Assembly (NCBI GenBank): GCA_025936205.1
Contig: JAICTU010000152.1
Location: forward strand, 1 to 17,631
From: Polyangiaceae bacterium
Lineage (GTDB): Bacteria > Myxococcota > Polyangia > Polyangiales > Polyangiaceae
Length of the DNA: 17,631 bases
Direction: 5' to 3'
The position numbers and the translations under genes were made by a program. Of this stretch, positions 6,983 to 14,930 are shown one piece after another. Position 1 is the stretch's first letter, and each line of letters opens with the position of its first letter. Below the pieces are notes generated by a model that did not search any database, was not told the DNA's origin, and saw nothing but the letters and a program-made list of their open reading frames with translations.

Positions 6983-7232
6983 CGAAATCCGCTCCGGCTT
7001 CCTCGGGCCAGGCTGAAGCATCGACCGCTTGGGTACCCCAGTGCTGAAAGCAGGCCATCAGGTGTGTCGTTTTCTACTTTGTGCGTTGGTTCGCGACGCC
7101 TGGCGTTCGACCGGGGCGGTATTGACTCTGAAACTCGGTACGCGGCCAGCATTGCGAATGGCGCTCGTGCGTTTGCAGGTTCTTCTGGGACGCTTGCCTC
7201 GCTTTCTGAACGACGAGCAGTAGACTCTTCGC

Positions 7233-8276
7233 ATGTTCCCGGCGGTCGTGATCGACCTTGGTACACCGGTTGCGCCCGTCGAGGCGGCGTCGGTGGTCGC
7301 GGCCTGCAACGCCGCCATCGTGGCGGGAAGCTGCTCGCTCGAGGATGCCGCGAGCGAGCCTTCGCAGGCGGTCGCCATTGTTCGCTGGTCAGGCTCGGAG
7401 CAGCGCCGGGTGAGGATCGAGGTCGGGTTACGCGAAGCGGAGCGCCCGGCATGGTCGGTGAGAGAGGTCACCTTCGCCCCCCGCGATCCGGTGCGCGAGC
7501 GCTGGCGCACGGTGGGCCTCGTCATCGCGACGCTGGCGGGTGAGCTAGACACTGCGCAGGACGAGAACGAGAGAGCGCGTCCCGAGGCAGCCGCGAGCTC
7601 GGCGGCGCAGCAAAGTGCAGAGGCAACGAGCTCGAGCAGGCTCCAGGCTACCGACGAGAAGCCAGCGGTGCAGCCCGCGCCACCCGTGCTCCTGCGAAGG
7701 CGCGCGCCGACCTCGGTCGGACCATCCGACACGGCCGCGCCGTCCTCGGCTGCACACGAGCTGGCGCGGCTTCCGCTCGCGCGCCCGGAGGCCTTCGTCG
7801 CGGCGGGCGTGCTCGCGGGCGAAGCTGCCGATTTCGACCCGATGCGCTGGGGAGCCGCTCTGCGAGCAGGTTGGATTTCGCCCGCGGGTTGGGTGTTCTC
7901 GGTCGCCGCCGACTACTCGCGCTTCGATCTCGGAAGCACCCTCGATGCGGCCTGGCTGCGCATCGCAGGCGGTGCTGGATATCGTCTGTGGTTGGCTGAG
8001 CGTTGGTCTGGAGAGCTGAGTCTGGAGCTGGGGGCTCGCGCGCTGCGCGTTGATCCCAATCCCGCCGGTTCGATCCAGACCACCGCCTGGAGCCCGCAGG
8101 GGGCGCTGCGCGGTGAAGCCTGGTTTCAAGCTCTCTCCGCCGGAGGCTTATGGGCGGGGCTGGCTGCGAGCAGCATCGGTCGAGAGACGCGCTTGCTCGG
8201 GACCAACAGCCAGCCCGAGGTCGTGGTGCCTCTGATCGAGCTGCACGGCATGATCGGCCTGTGGTGGGCCCCCTGA
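7233..8276 (+). CDS. Hypothetical protein with linker and possible beta-barrel-like C-terminal domain
   Basis: I do not recognise a named family in this 347-residue protein. Residues 1-110 look like a compact domain (ACNAAIVAGSCSLEDA, then VRWSGSEQRRVRIEV). Residues 111-180 form an Ala/Pro/Ser-rich linker. Residues 185-347 alternate polar and hydrophobic residues with many Gly and aromatic positions (WISPAGWVFSVAADYSRFDL, ELSLELGARAL, ending MIGLWWAP), which suggests beta strands, possibly an outer-membrane barrel. No signal peptide follows the ATG at 7233, and an in-frame TAG lies at 7221-7223, so the true N-terminus may have been lost or be mis-sequenced. There is no clear Shine-Dalgarno. 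It precedes a sigma/FecR pair on the same strand, separated by about 160 bases, and may be part of the same signalling or secretion function; this is inference. Confidence 0.6.
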   Translation: MFPAVVIDLGTPVAPVEAASVVAACNAAIVAGSCSLEDAASEPSQAVAIVRWSGSEQRRVRIEVGLREAERPAWSVREVTFAPRDPVRERWRTVGLVIATLAGELDTAQDENERARPEAAASSAAQQSAEATSSSRLQATDEKPAVQPAPPVLLRRRAPTSVGPSDTAAPSSAAHELARLPLARPEAFVAAGVLAGEAADFDPMRWGAALRAGWISPAGWVFSVAADYSRFDLGSTLDAAWLRIAGGAGYRLWLAERWSGELSLELGARALRVDPNPAGSIQTTAWSPQGALRGEAWFQALSAGGLWAGLAASSIGRETRLLGTNSQPEVVVPLIELHGMIGLWWAP

Positions 8277-8289
8277 GAGCCCGCTCTCA
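8274..8289 (+). terminator. Weak hairpin at the end of the hypothetical gene
   Basis: The stop codon itself begins a perfect inverted repeat: TGAGAGC, loop CC, GCTCTCA. A second small hairpin (8306-8318, GATCT-TCG-AGATC) is followed by TTTGT. Neither has a proper T-tract, so termination before the sigma gene is only suggested. Confidence 0.25.
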
Positions 8290-8438
8290 TCGTCCGCAAC
8301 TCCATGATCTTCGAGATCTTTGTAAAAAACCGACGGGCGGGCAGGGCCCCTGCCTGATCCGGCACGGGAGCGGGTACTAAAGCCACGGGTGCACGAACAG
8401 CGCTCACCGGTACCACGCCCCCGCCCCGACTTTTGGCC

Positions 8439-9098
8439 ATGAGCCCCGAACGCAAACCCGTCCACCTGCGCGCAGTTCGCAATTCGGGGATCGCGCCGCG
8501 ACGGGACAGCGGCACCCCATCCTCCGAGGAGGAGCTCTTTCGGGGCATTCAGCGTGGTGACGAGCGTATCGCGGTGGAACTGTACCACCGTTTGCTCCCC
8601 GCGATCGAAGGTAGCTTGCTACGCGTGCTGGGCCGCCGCGAGTCGGACCACGAGGATCTGGTCCAGACGGCGTTTGAGCAGTTGATTCTCACGCTCTCGC
8701 GGCAGAGCTACGCGCAGGCGTGCAGCCTGAAGACCTGGGCGAGCAGTATCGCAGCGCACGTCGCGCTCAAGTCGCTGCGTTCTCGCTACCGCCAGCGGCG
8801 CGTCTTCGACAGCGCTGTCGCCGTGCACGATCTGACCGAGCATCATGGACCTAACGAGGATCTCGAGCGGGCGCTCCAGTCGCGGCAGAGCCTCGAACGC
8901 GTCCGCCAGCAGCTGGCCCAGCTTGCTCCCGCAAAAGCGGAGGCGGTGCTGCTGCATGACGTGCTCGGCCACGGGCTGACGGAAGTCGCCGCACTCATGG
9001 GCTCCTCCGTGGCTGCAGCGCAAACGCGGCTGTCTCGCGGCCGCCGCGAGTTGATGGAGCGCTTGCGAGAACTGGAAAGCGCGGAGGTGGGGCAATGA
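8439..9098 (+). CDS. ECF-type RNA polymerase sigma factor (FecR-linked)
   Basis: This 219-residue sigma-70-family protein has region 2 at about residues 30-105 (ELFRGIQRGDERIAVELYHR, then EDLVQTAFEQLIL and LKTWASSIAAHVALKSLRSR). Region 4 is at about 145-200 (LAPAKAEAVLLHDVLGHGL, TEVAALMGSSVAAAQTRLSRG). The N-terminal 25 residues are basic and probably disordered. The ATG at 8439 is preferred over a TTG six bases earlier; neither has a strong Shine-Dalgarno. Its stop overlaps the FecR gene start (ATGA at 9095-9098), so the two are co-translated. This arrangement, with the sigma factor first and a FecR membrane protein next, is a signalling pair common in myxobacteria. I could not identify its target promoters in the window. 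Confidence 0.88.
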   Translation: MSPERKPVHLRAVRNSGIAPRRDSGTPSSEEELFRGIQRGDERIAVELYHRLLPAIEGSLLRVLGRRESDHEDLVQTAFEQLILTLSRQSYAQACSLKTWASSIAAHVALKSLRSRYRQRRVFDSAVAVHDLTEHHGPNEDLERALQSRQSLERVRQQLAQLAPAKAEAVLLHDVLGHGLTEVAALMGSSVAAAQTRLSRGRRELMERLRELESAEVGQ

Positions 9099-10249
9099 AG
9101 CAACGCGATCCCGAGCCCGGAGTGCTGAAGCTGCTCCAGGACTGGCGCCACGAGCCGCTCGACAGCTCCTCGCTGGGCGTACAGGACCAACAGCAGCTGC
9201 AAGCCGTGGCGAAAGTGCTGCGGGGTGTGGCGCAGTCCCGCGTGCGTCGCCGGCATTGGCGTCGCATCACGGCCGCGCTGGCCGTGGCGGCGGCGTCGGC
9301 TGGTCTGGGGCTGGGTGGCTGGAGCCTGAGCCGCGAGCCCGTGCAGCCCGAGGCACACAGCCCTGCTGCGGCGAGCGCTGGCCCCGCGCCGCTGGTGCTC
9401 GCGGAAACCGAAGGCGAGTTGCAGGTTCTGGATGACAAAGGTCAGCCCCTCGCGCAAGCGACGAGGCTCGGGGCCGGCGATGGTCTCGAGACCCGCGCAG
9501 GTGCCGCGACGCTGAGCTTTCCGAGCGGAGCTCGGGTGCGCGCGGCCAATCGCACACACGTGGCGATTCAGTCTCCCGGGCTCGAACGGCGCGAGGCGCT
9601 CGCGCTGAACAATGGAGTGGTGGAGGTCGAGGTGCCGAAGCTATCGCAGCCGGTGGAGTTCTCGGTGCAGACACCCGATGCCCGCGTGGTGGTGCACGGG
9701 ACGCACTTCACCGTGCAGGTAGATCCGGGGTCGCGAACAGGCACGCTGACGCGGGTGGTCGTCGAGCGCGGTTTGGTGGAGGTGCTGGCCGACGGCGTTC
9801 AGAGCTGGGTCAAGGCCGGAGAGCAGTGGCCTGCCGCTGCTGAGCGTGCCGGCGTCGAGCGTGCGCAGGGCCCTGTCGACAGCGAACCGGCGGAGCTCGA
9901 GCCGGCTCCTCCGAGCTCGGGCCGTTCCGTTCGTCGTCCGTCCCGGAGCGCTCAGCGGCATTCGGCGACGAGCCGACGTTCCCTCGCCATCGAGAACCGG
10001 CTGCTCGCTGCTGGGTTGGCCAAGCACAAGGCGGGGGATCTGTCGGGTGCGTTGCAGGATATCGAGCGCCTGATCGATCAGTATCCCGACTCCCTGCTGA
10101 TGCAAGAAGCGCGGGTGGAGCACTTCCGGTTGTTGCACCGGCTCGGCCGCAGCTCGGAAGCCGCGCGCGAGGCTCGCAACTATCTCGGCGACTACCACGC
10201 CGGCTACGCGCGCGAGGAAGCCCGCGGGCTTGCGCTGGAGCGCCCGTGA
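9095..10249 (+). CDS. FecR-domain transmembrane regulator with C-terminal helical repeats
   Basis: This 384-residue bitopic membrane protein has a cytosolic N-terminus of about 57 residues (probably contacting the sigma factor), one transmembrane helix at about 58-78 (ITAALAVAAASAGLGLGGW), and then a periplasmic FecR domain at roughly 110-235. The FecR domain shows the usual pattern of beta strands: LRLG-type entry, LSFPSGARVRAANRTHV, NNGVVEVEVPK, VVVHGTHFTVQVD and VVVERGLVEVLADG. A basic Ser/Arg-rich linker (about 255-290) leads to a helical tail resembling a TPR (AAGLAKHKAGDLSGALQDIE, LIDQYPDSLLMQEARVEHFR, about 295-370). It probably controls the upstream sigma factor in response to an envelope signal. 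It overlaps both neighbours by 4 bases, indicating tight coupling. Confidence 0.87.
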   Translation: MKQRDPEPGVLKLLQDWRHEPLDSSSLGVQDQQQLQAVAKVLRGVAQSRVRRRHWRRITAALAVAAASAGLGLGGWSLSREPVQPEAHSPAAASAGPAPLVLAETEGELQVLDDKGQPLAQATRLGAGDGLETRAGAATLSFPSGARVRAANRTHVAIQSPGLERREALALNNGVVEVEVPKLSQPVEFSVQTPDARVVVHGTHFTVQVDPGSRTGTLTRVVVERGLVEVLADGVQSWVKAGEQWPAAAERAGVERAQGPVDSEPAELEPAPPSSGRSVRRPSRSAQRHSATSRRSLAIENRLLAAGLAKHKAGDLSGALQDIERLIDQYPDSLLMQEARVEHFRLLHRLGRSSEAAREARNYLGDYHAGYAREEARGLALERP

Positions 10250-10860
10250 AAGTACGGCCGCGCTCGGCGTGGTCGCGAGCTGGCCATGTGAGCTGTGCTC
10301 TCGGTGGCGTCGGCCTCGCGATCCTCGCCTGCGAGCCGCTCGATATCTCGCTCTACCCGGCCCAGGCGGACGCCGGGATTCGCATCCCGGTCGACGTGGC
10401 GCCGGCAGCGCGTGAGCCGGATGCAGCCGTCCCGAGCGCTGCGGCATCGCCCGAGGTTGACGCTGGCGCCGCCCCCGAGGCGTGTTTGCCAGGAGCGACG
10501 GCGTGCGAGGCCTGCGTCGCGGCCTCGAGCTGTCCGCTCGGGCGTGTCTGCCATCCGCGCAGCGGGGAGTGCGTCGTCCCCTGCTCGGACACACTCCCCA
10601 GCTGCCCTGCCGCGACCACCTGCAGCCCGCTGGGAGTCTGCGTCGCCTGCCTGGATGACGTGCAGTGTCGCAACCCGTCTGCACAACACTGCGATACGGA
10701 CCGAGGTGTGTGCGTGGAATGCGTCGACGCCGACGACTGCACCGCGGAGCCGCTGGAGCGGCCGGTGTGCCTACCCACGCAGCGCTGCGGTTGCGCCAGG
10801 AATTCCGATTGCCCGGCAGGCTTTTGCGAGCTCCCCGAGGGGCACTGCGAGCTCGACTGA
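10246..10860 (+). CDS. Cysteine-rich lipoprotein, function unknown
   Basis: The 204 residues start at GTG 10246, which overlaps the end of the FecR gene (GTGA). A basic N-terminus and hydrophobic stretch end at LAILAC (Cys29), a lipobox, so the protein is probably lipid-anchored in the cell envelope. After an Ala/Pro/Asp linker (about 30-80) the remainder carries 22 cysteines in repeated units of the form C-x-x-C and C-x5-8-C (VCVACLDDVQC, VCVECVDADDC, RCGCARNSDCP). This resembles the many cysteine-rich surface proteins of myxobacteria that form disulfide knots. No enzyme motif is visible. Coupling to a sigma/FecR pair suggests it is a sensor partner or an output of that signalling unit. It converges on the RND gene with 23 bases between and no clear terminator. 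Confidence 0.82.
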   Translation: MKVRPRSAWSRAGHVSCALGGVGLAILACEPLDISLYPAQADAGIRIPVDVAPAAREPDAAVPSAAASPEVDAGAAPEACLPGATACEACVAASSCPLGRVCHPRSGECVVPCSDTLPSCPAATTCSPLGVCVACLDDVQCRNPSAQHCDTDRGVCVECVDADDCTAEPLERPVCLPTQRCGCARNSDCPAGFCELPEGHCELD

Positions 10861-10883
10861 GGGTCGGTGCACTCGGACGAGGC

Positions 10884-13800
10884 CTAGCGCGAGCGACGCA
10901 GCACCAGATTCGCAATCGTCAATCCCGATCGCTGCGCTGCGAGCAGCTGACGATAACGCCAGATCGTGTAAAGCACGGGCAGCACCTCCAGGGTCAGGAA
11001 GGCACTCGTGACCAGGCCGCCGAGCATTGGCGCGGCCACGCGGCGCATGATCTCCGCCCCGGCGCCGTTGCTCCAGAGCAAGGGCAGCAGACCGGCGGCC
11101 ATGGTGGTGATGGTCATGATCTTCGGGCGCAACCGGCGGACCGTGCCCTCGGTATGAGCTTCGACGATGTCTGCGCGCGTCCTCAGCTGGCCGGCGTTGA
11201 CGCGGCGATAAAAGGCGTCATCGATGTACACCACCATGACCACGCCGGTCTGCATGGCCAGCCCCACGACGGAGAGCATGCCTACCCAGACCGGTGCCGA
11301 GAGCGGATAGTGCAGCAAGTGCAGCGTCCAGATGCTACCCACGAGCGCGAAGGGAACGGAGCTCAGCACGATCAGCGCGTGCACCCAGCTGCGGAACTGC
11401 AAGAAGAGCAGCAGTAGCAGTGAGCCGAGTACGAGCGGAACGATCCAGCGCAACCGTTGCTCGCCCTGCTCGAGCAGCGCGTACTGGCCCGTCCAGTCGA
11501 TGCGTTCGCCGGGCATCAGCTTCAACGTTCCTGAATGAAGAGCCCCTGCCAGCTGTTCCTGGCCTGCTGCGACGTAGCTGCCGACGTCCGTTTCCGGCGT
11601 CAGATCGACGTAAAGGTAAGCGACCAGCTCCCCGCCTTCGGAGCGGATCAGAGACGGCACGGCGACGTGATCCGTGCGCCCGAGCAGAGCCAGCGGCGTC
11701 GGACCAGCGGCGCCACGTACCGTCAGCTCGCGCAATCGATCGGCCTCGCCCCGGCCGTTCACGTTGTCGGGCAAGACGCGGAGACGCGTCGGGCGGCCCT
11801 CGAGCTCGACGTCGCCGATCTGTCCGCCCTGCAGGAACAAAGCCGCGGTGGTCTCCGCAAGACCCGGTTCCGTCTCGAACCGGCTCCGCGCTGCGGCATC
11901 GGGTGTGAAGCTGAGCCGTGCTTCTCCACCCGAGGACTCGAAGAGCACGCTGCGCGTGCCGGCAAGGCGCCCGATCTGATCCTTCAACTCTGCACCGAGA
12001 GTTTCCAGCCGTACGCCGTCCGCAGCAACGACGCGCAGGCCAACCGGGGTGCGCACACCGGTCGCCAGCATATCGAGCCGAGCGCGCGCCGGCGCTGTCC
12101 AGGAGCTCGCCCATCCCGGCAGGCGCGTAGCAGTATCCAGGCTCTCTATCAGCTCTCGCAACGTGCGCGCTTCCTGCTCGGGCCAGAGCAGGCTCAGCCA
12201 GCGCCGGAGCGGCTGCGGCGCCCAGCTCGAATGCCAGCGCTTCCGGGGCAAGCGGGGCCAGCGATCGCGTGGCGCCAGCCGGATGGTGCTCTCGGCCATC
12301 GACCAGGGCGCCGGATCCGTTGCCGTTTCGGCCCGCCCGACTTTGCCGAATACGCTCTCCACCTCGGGGAATCCGGCGATGATGCGGTTCTGCAGATCGA
12401 GTTGCCTCTGCGCATCCTCGGGACGGATGCCCGGCAGCGTCGTGGGCATGAAGAGCAGGTCGCCCTCGTCGACGCGCGGAAGGAATTCACTGCCCAGCTG
12501 GCGAACCAGGGGCACGCACGAGAGCAGCGCCAGCGCCGCGGTGGCGAGGGTCAGCCTGGGGCGCGCCAGGGCAAAGTGCACGATCGGTCGATAGCCGCGC
12601 ACCAGCAGGCGCGTGAGCGGGTGATCGAACTCGGCGACGACTCGCCCGCGCAGCAGCAGCGCGCGCAAGGCAGGCGAGAGCGTCAGCGTGACCAGAAGCG
12701 CCGCCCCGATCACCAGCGTCTTCGTCAGCGCCAGCGGCTGCAGCAAGCGACCCGTCTCACCCGTGAACGCGAACACTGGCAAGAAGGTGAGCGCCGCGAT
12801 CGCGAGCGAGGTGAAGATCGCCGAGATGAAGCCGGGATTGGCCGCCTGGGGGCGCCCAGAGCCAGAGCTGGGCTCCGCCTCGAGCAGCCGGTGGCAGGCT
12901 TCGAGGGCCACCACATCGGCATCCACCGCCAAGCCCAGCGCGATCCCGATCCCGCCCAGGCTCATGATGGTCGCGGGTACACCCAGCAGCCACATGCCGA
13001 GGAAGGTCAGCCCCAGCACCACCGGCAACGTGATCAGAGGTACCAGGGCGCTCCTCGGATGGAGCAAGAACAGCAGGATCACCGCCACGACGACCGCGAT
13101 CTCTTCCCCCAGCGCAGCTAGCAAGTTGCGCTGCACGTGGCTGACCAGATCGAGTCGATTGTAGACGGTCGTGAGCCGAACGTGATCGGCGAACGGCGCG
13201 AGTTTCTGCTTCAGAGTCGTCTGAACTCGATCGATCAGCGGAGCCAGGTCCGCGTCGCGTTGCGCGACCACGATCCCGCCCACGACGGCGGGGCTGCCGG
13301 CGAGGTCGGCCAGCCCCGTCGGCATGTCTGCAGCGAGCCTCACGCGCGCGACCTCAGCGAGCGGGAGCGCGGTCCCGTCGGGGCTCACCAGCGGCAGCTG
13401 CGCCAGCGACTCGGGAGATACCTGCGGACCCTGAGGGTGCAGCGCCTGCTCTAACGCTGGTAGCGCGTCGCTGAAGGCCAGCCCGCGCTCTTGCAGTTCG
13501 GCGCGTTGCAGCTCGATCCGCAATTCTCGGACGGCGCCGCCCACGCTGGCGACCTCGGCGACGCCAGGGATGCTCTGCAGGGCCGGTCGCAACACATCAT
13601 CTTGAAAGCGCTTCAGCGTGAGCAGCGACTCGCTCCGCGACGGGTCGGAGAGCGCGTATTGAAAGACCCAGCCGGTGCTCGCTGCAGCAGGGCCCACCTG
13701 GAGGCGCACGCCCGCCGGCAATTGCTCGCGCACGTGCGAGACTTGATCGAGCACCGCCTGCCGTTCTCGCTCCAGATTGGAGCCGTCGGCGAAGCTCACG

Positions 13801-14081
13801 TCGACGTAGGCCATTCCCGCCATCGACGACCCGCGCACCGAGGTGGTGCCGGGCAGGGATCGCAAGGCGCCGGTGAGCAGGCTCGTCACGTGCTCGGCGA
13901 CGTCTGGAGCGGAGCGCCCCATCCAGTCCGCGACGATCGCGATCTTCGGATCCGAGAGGTCGGGGATCACGTCTCGGGAGAGTGCCCGCCGCCGCCATTC
14001 TCCGGCCAGCGCCAGACACAGCAGCAGAGCGGTCACAGCGCGTGCGTGGCGTGCGCTGAAGCTCACGATGCGGTCGATCAA
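10884..14081 (-). CDS. cusA: CusA-like heavy-metal efflux RND permease
   Basis: This 1065-residue inner-membrane pump of the HME-RND class exports metal ions from the periplasm or cytosol using the proton gradient. Its layout is that of E. coli CusA (1047 residues): helix 1 near 12-28, a periplasmic porter domain, helices 2-6 around 325-475 and 7-12 at the end. The proton-relay aspartate is Asp387 in LAVDADVVALEACHRLLE. The three Cu(I)/Ag(I)-binding methionines of CusA are matched by Met545 (LLFMPTTLPG), Met595 (PWSMAEST) and Met671 (RLDMLATG); the first two are 50 residues apart, as in CusA. About 27 extra residues (roughly 608-636, Trp/Arg-rich) lie between the second and third. ATGA overlap (14081-14078) couples it to the adaptor gene. 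The preceding multicopper oxidase supports copper or silver as substrate; a divalent metal is less likely. Confidence 0.92.
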   Translation of the reverse strand: MIDRIVSFSARHARAVTALLLCLALAGEWRRRALSRDVIPDLSDPKIAIVADWMGRSAPDVAEHVTSLLTGALRSLPGTTSVRGSSMAGMAYVDVSFADGSNLERERQAVLDQVSHVREQLPAGVRLQVGPAAASTGWVFQYALSDPSRSESLLTLKRFQDDVLRPALQSIPGVAEVASVGGAVRELRIELQRAELQERGLAFSDALPALEQALHPQGPQVSPESLAQLPLVSPDGTALPLAEVARVRLAADMPTGLADLAGSPAVVGGIVVAQRDADLAPLIDRVQTTLKQKLAPFADHVRLTTVYNRLDLVSHVQRNLLAALGEEIAVVVAVILLFLLHPRSALVPLITLPVVLGLTFLGMWLLGVPATIMSLGGIGIALGLAVDADVVALEACHRLLEAEPSSGSGRPQAANPGFISAIFTSLAIAALTFLPVFAFTGETGRLLQPLALTKTLVIGAALLVTLTLSPALRALLLRGRVVAEFDHPLTRLLVRGYRPIVHFALARPRLTLATAALALLSCVPLVRQLGSEFLPRVDEGDLLFMPTTLPGIRPEDAQRQLDLQNRIIAGFPEVESVFGKVGRAETATDPAPWSMAESTIRLAPRDRWPRLPRKRWHSSWAPQPLRRWLSLLWPEQEARTLRELIESLDTATRLPGWASSWTAPARARLDMLATGVRTPVGLRVVAADGVRLETLGAELKDQIGRLAGTRSVLFESSGGEARLSFTPDAAARSRFETEPGLAETTAALFLQGGQIGDVELEGRPTRLRVLPDNVNGRGEADRLRELTVRGAAGPTPLALLGRTDHVAVPSLIRSEGGELVAYLYVDLTPETDVGSYVAAGQEQLAGALHSGTLKLMPGERIDWTGQYALLEQGEQRLRWIVPLVLGSLLLLLFLQFRSWVHALIVLSSVPFALVGSIWTLHLLHYPLSAPVWVGMLSVVGLAMQTGVVMVVYIDDAFYRRVNAGQLRTRADIVEAHTEGTVRRLRPKIMTITTMAAGLLPLLWSNGAGAEIMRRVAAPMLGGLVTSAFLTLEVLPVLYTIWRYRQLLAAQRSGLTIANLVLRRSR

Positions 14082-14839
14082 GGCATGCCCCCGAGCCCGC
14101 CGCGAAAGCGGCGCTCGGCATCCAGCACGAAAGCATTGCGAACGACCACGGGCTCGTGTCCGACCAAGCCGTTGGCAACCGTGACCATGTCGTATTGCGT
14201 CTTGCCGATGCGAAGGGGCCGTTGCTCGAAGTCCTCGGCATCCGCTCCGCGCACCAGCACATAGGGACCATCGCCCAGCGAGAGCAGCGCGTCCTCAGGC
14301 ACGACCAGCGCCGAACGCCGCCCCGCAGGCAGCAGTACGCGACCCACGCCATGCACCGGTGGCGCCGTCACTGCATCGCGCAACAGGAACTCCACGCGGG
14401 AGGTCGCCTCGTCCCACGGCTCTGGCGGCTCGAAAGTGCGGGACAGTGTCAGGTGCTGCTCGCCGCCAGGACCGAAGCGTGCGAATGGCTCTTCCTCGGC
14501 GAGAGCGGGTAGCTCGTCGTTGTAAAACAGTGCCTGAACGTGACCGTTCTCGTCGATCCAGGCCGGAGCCTCGATGGCCTGCGAGAACACGTGCTGTACG
14601 GCGGGTTTCACAGAGGCCCGGCTGGCAGCAGGGTCCACTCCGCTGACGGCGCCGTCAGGTGCTGGCGCGGCCGGCTGCAGGGCTCCCAGTGCCATGCCGC
14701 ACACCGGACAATCGCCGGCGTGCTGCGACTTCACCTCCGGGTGCATCGGGCAGGAGTAGGAAAGCCCCGATGCCGGCGCAGACCCGGCACTTCGAAAGGC
14801 TACGGCCACGGCGAGCAGCGCCAACGAGAGCAACACCAC
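14078..14839 (-). CDS. Short CusB-like periplasmic adaptor with heavy-metal-binding domain
   Basis: This 253-residue exported protein begins with a hydrophobic signal or anchor, followed by a heavy-metal-binding domain: YSCPMHPEV (Cys30, Met32, His33) and CPVCGMAL (Cys44, Cys47, Met49). Residues about 85-250 match the beta-barrel and membrane-proximal parts of RND adaptors (VVPEDALLSLGDGPYVLV, RPLRIGKTQYDMVTVANGLVGHEPVVVRNAFVLD). CusB-type adaptors have about 400 residues; the lipoyl and alpha-helical hairpin section that contacts the outer-membrane channel has no space here. The frame is open without a break, so this looks like a real short form. The start is uncertain: GTG 14839 has no Shine-Dalgarno, while a CTG at 14866 lies seven bases after AGGAAGG and would give a better signal peptide (MSRSILALRVV). 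It lies between the oxidase and pump genes. Confidence 0.82.
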   Translation of the reverse strand: MVLLSLALLAVAVAFRSAGSAPASGLSYSCPMHPEVKSQHAGDCPVCGMALGALQPAAPAPDGAVSGVDPAASRASVKPAVQHVFSQAIEAPAWIDENGHVQALFYNDELPALAEEEPFARFGPGGEQHLTLSRTFEPPEPWDEATSRVEFLLRDAVTAPPVHGVGRVLLPAGRRSALVVPEDALLSLGDGPYVLVRGADAEDFEQRPLRIGKTQYDMVTVANGLVGHEPVVVRNAFVLDAERRFRGGLGGMP

Positions 14840-14930
14840 GCGCAGGGCGAGGATCGATCGTGACAGACTCGAACCTTCCTCTCGGCGCCGCTGCGAGCGC
14901 CGCCGAGACGTCCAACATCTTTCGCTCGGG

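Noticed and set aside
5711..7021. Minus-strand frame of 436 codons opposite the alcohol dehydrogenase
   Set aside because: It is a shadow of the enzyme gene with no recognisable domain.
7029..7223. Small 64-codon frame before the hypothetical gene
   Set aside because: Composition is unlike a real protein, and no ribosome binding site or family pattern was seen.
7427..7441. A further GTAACC on the minus strand
   Set aside because: There is no CG(C/T)A at the right distance, and it lies inside the plus-strand gene at 7233-8276.
8323..8354. GGCAGGG/CCCTGCC inverted repeat with six A's nearby, resembling a minus-strand terminator
   Set aside because: The A/T run is ten bases away from the stem and no minus-strand gene ends here.
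11535..13121. Long plus-strand open frame of 528 codons opposite the RND pump
   Set aside because: It is antisense to a clear CusA-like gene; its Gln/Arg/Ala-rich translation is what a high-GC reverse frame gives and shows no family motif.
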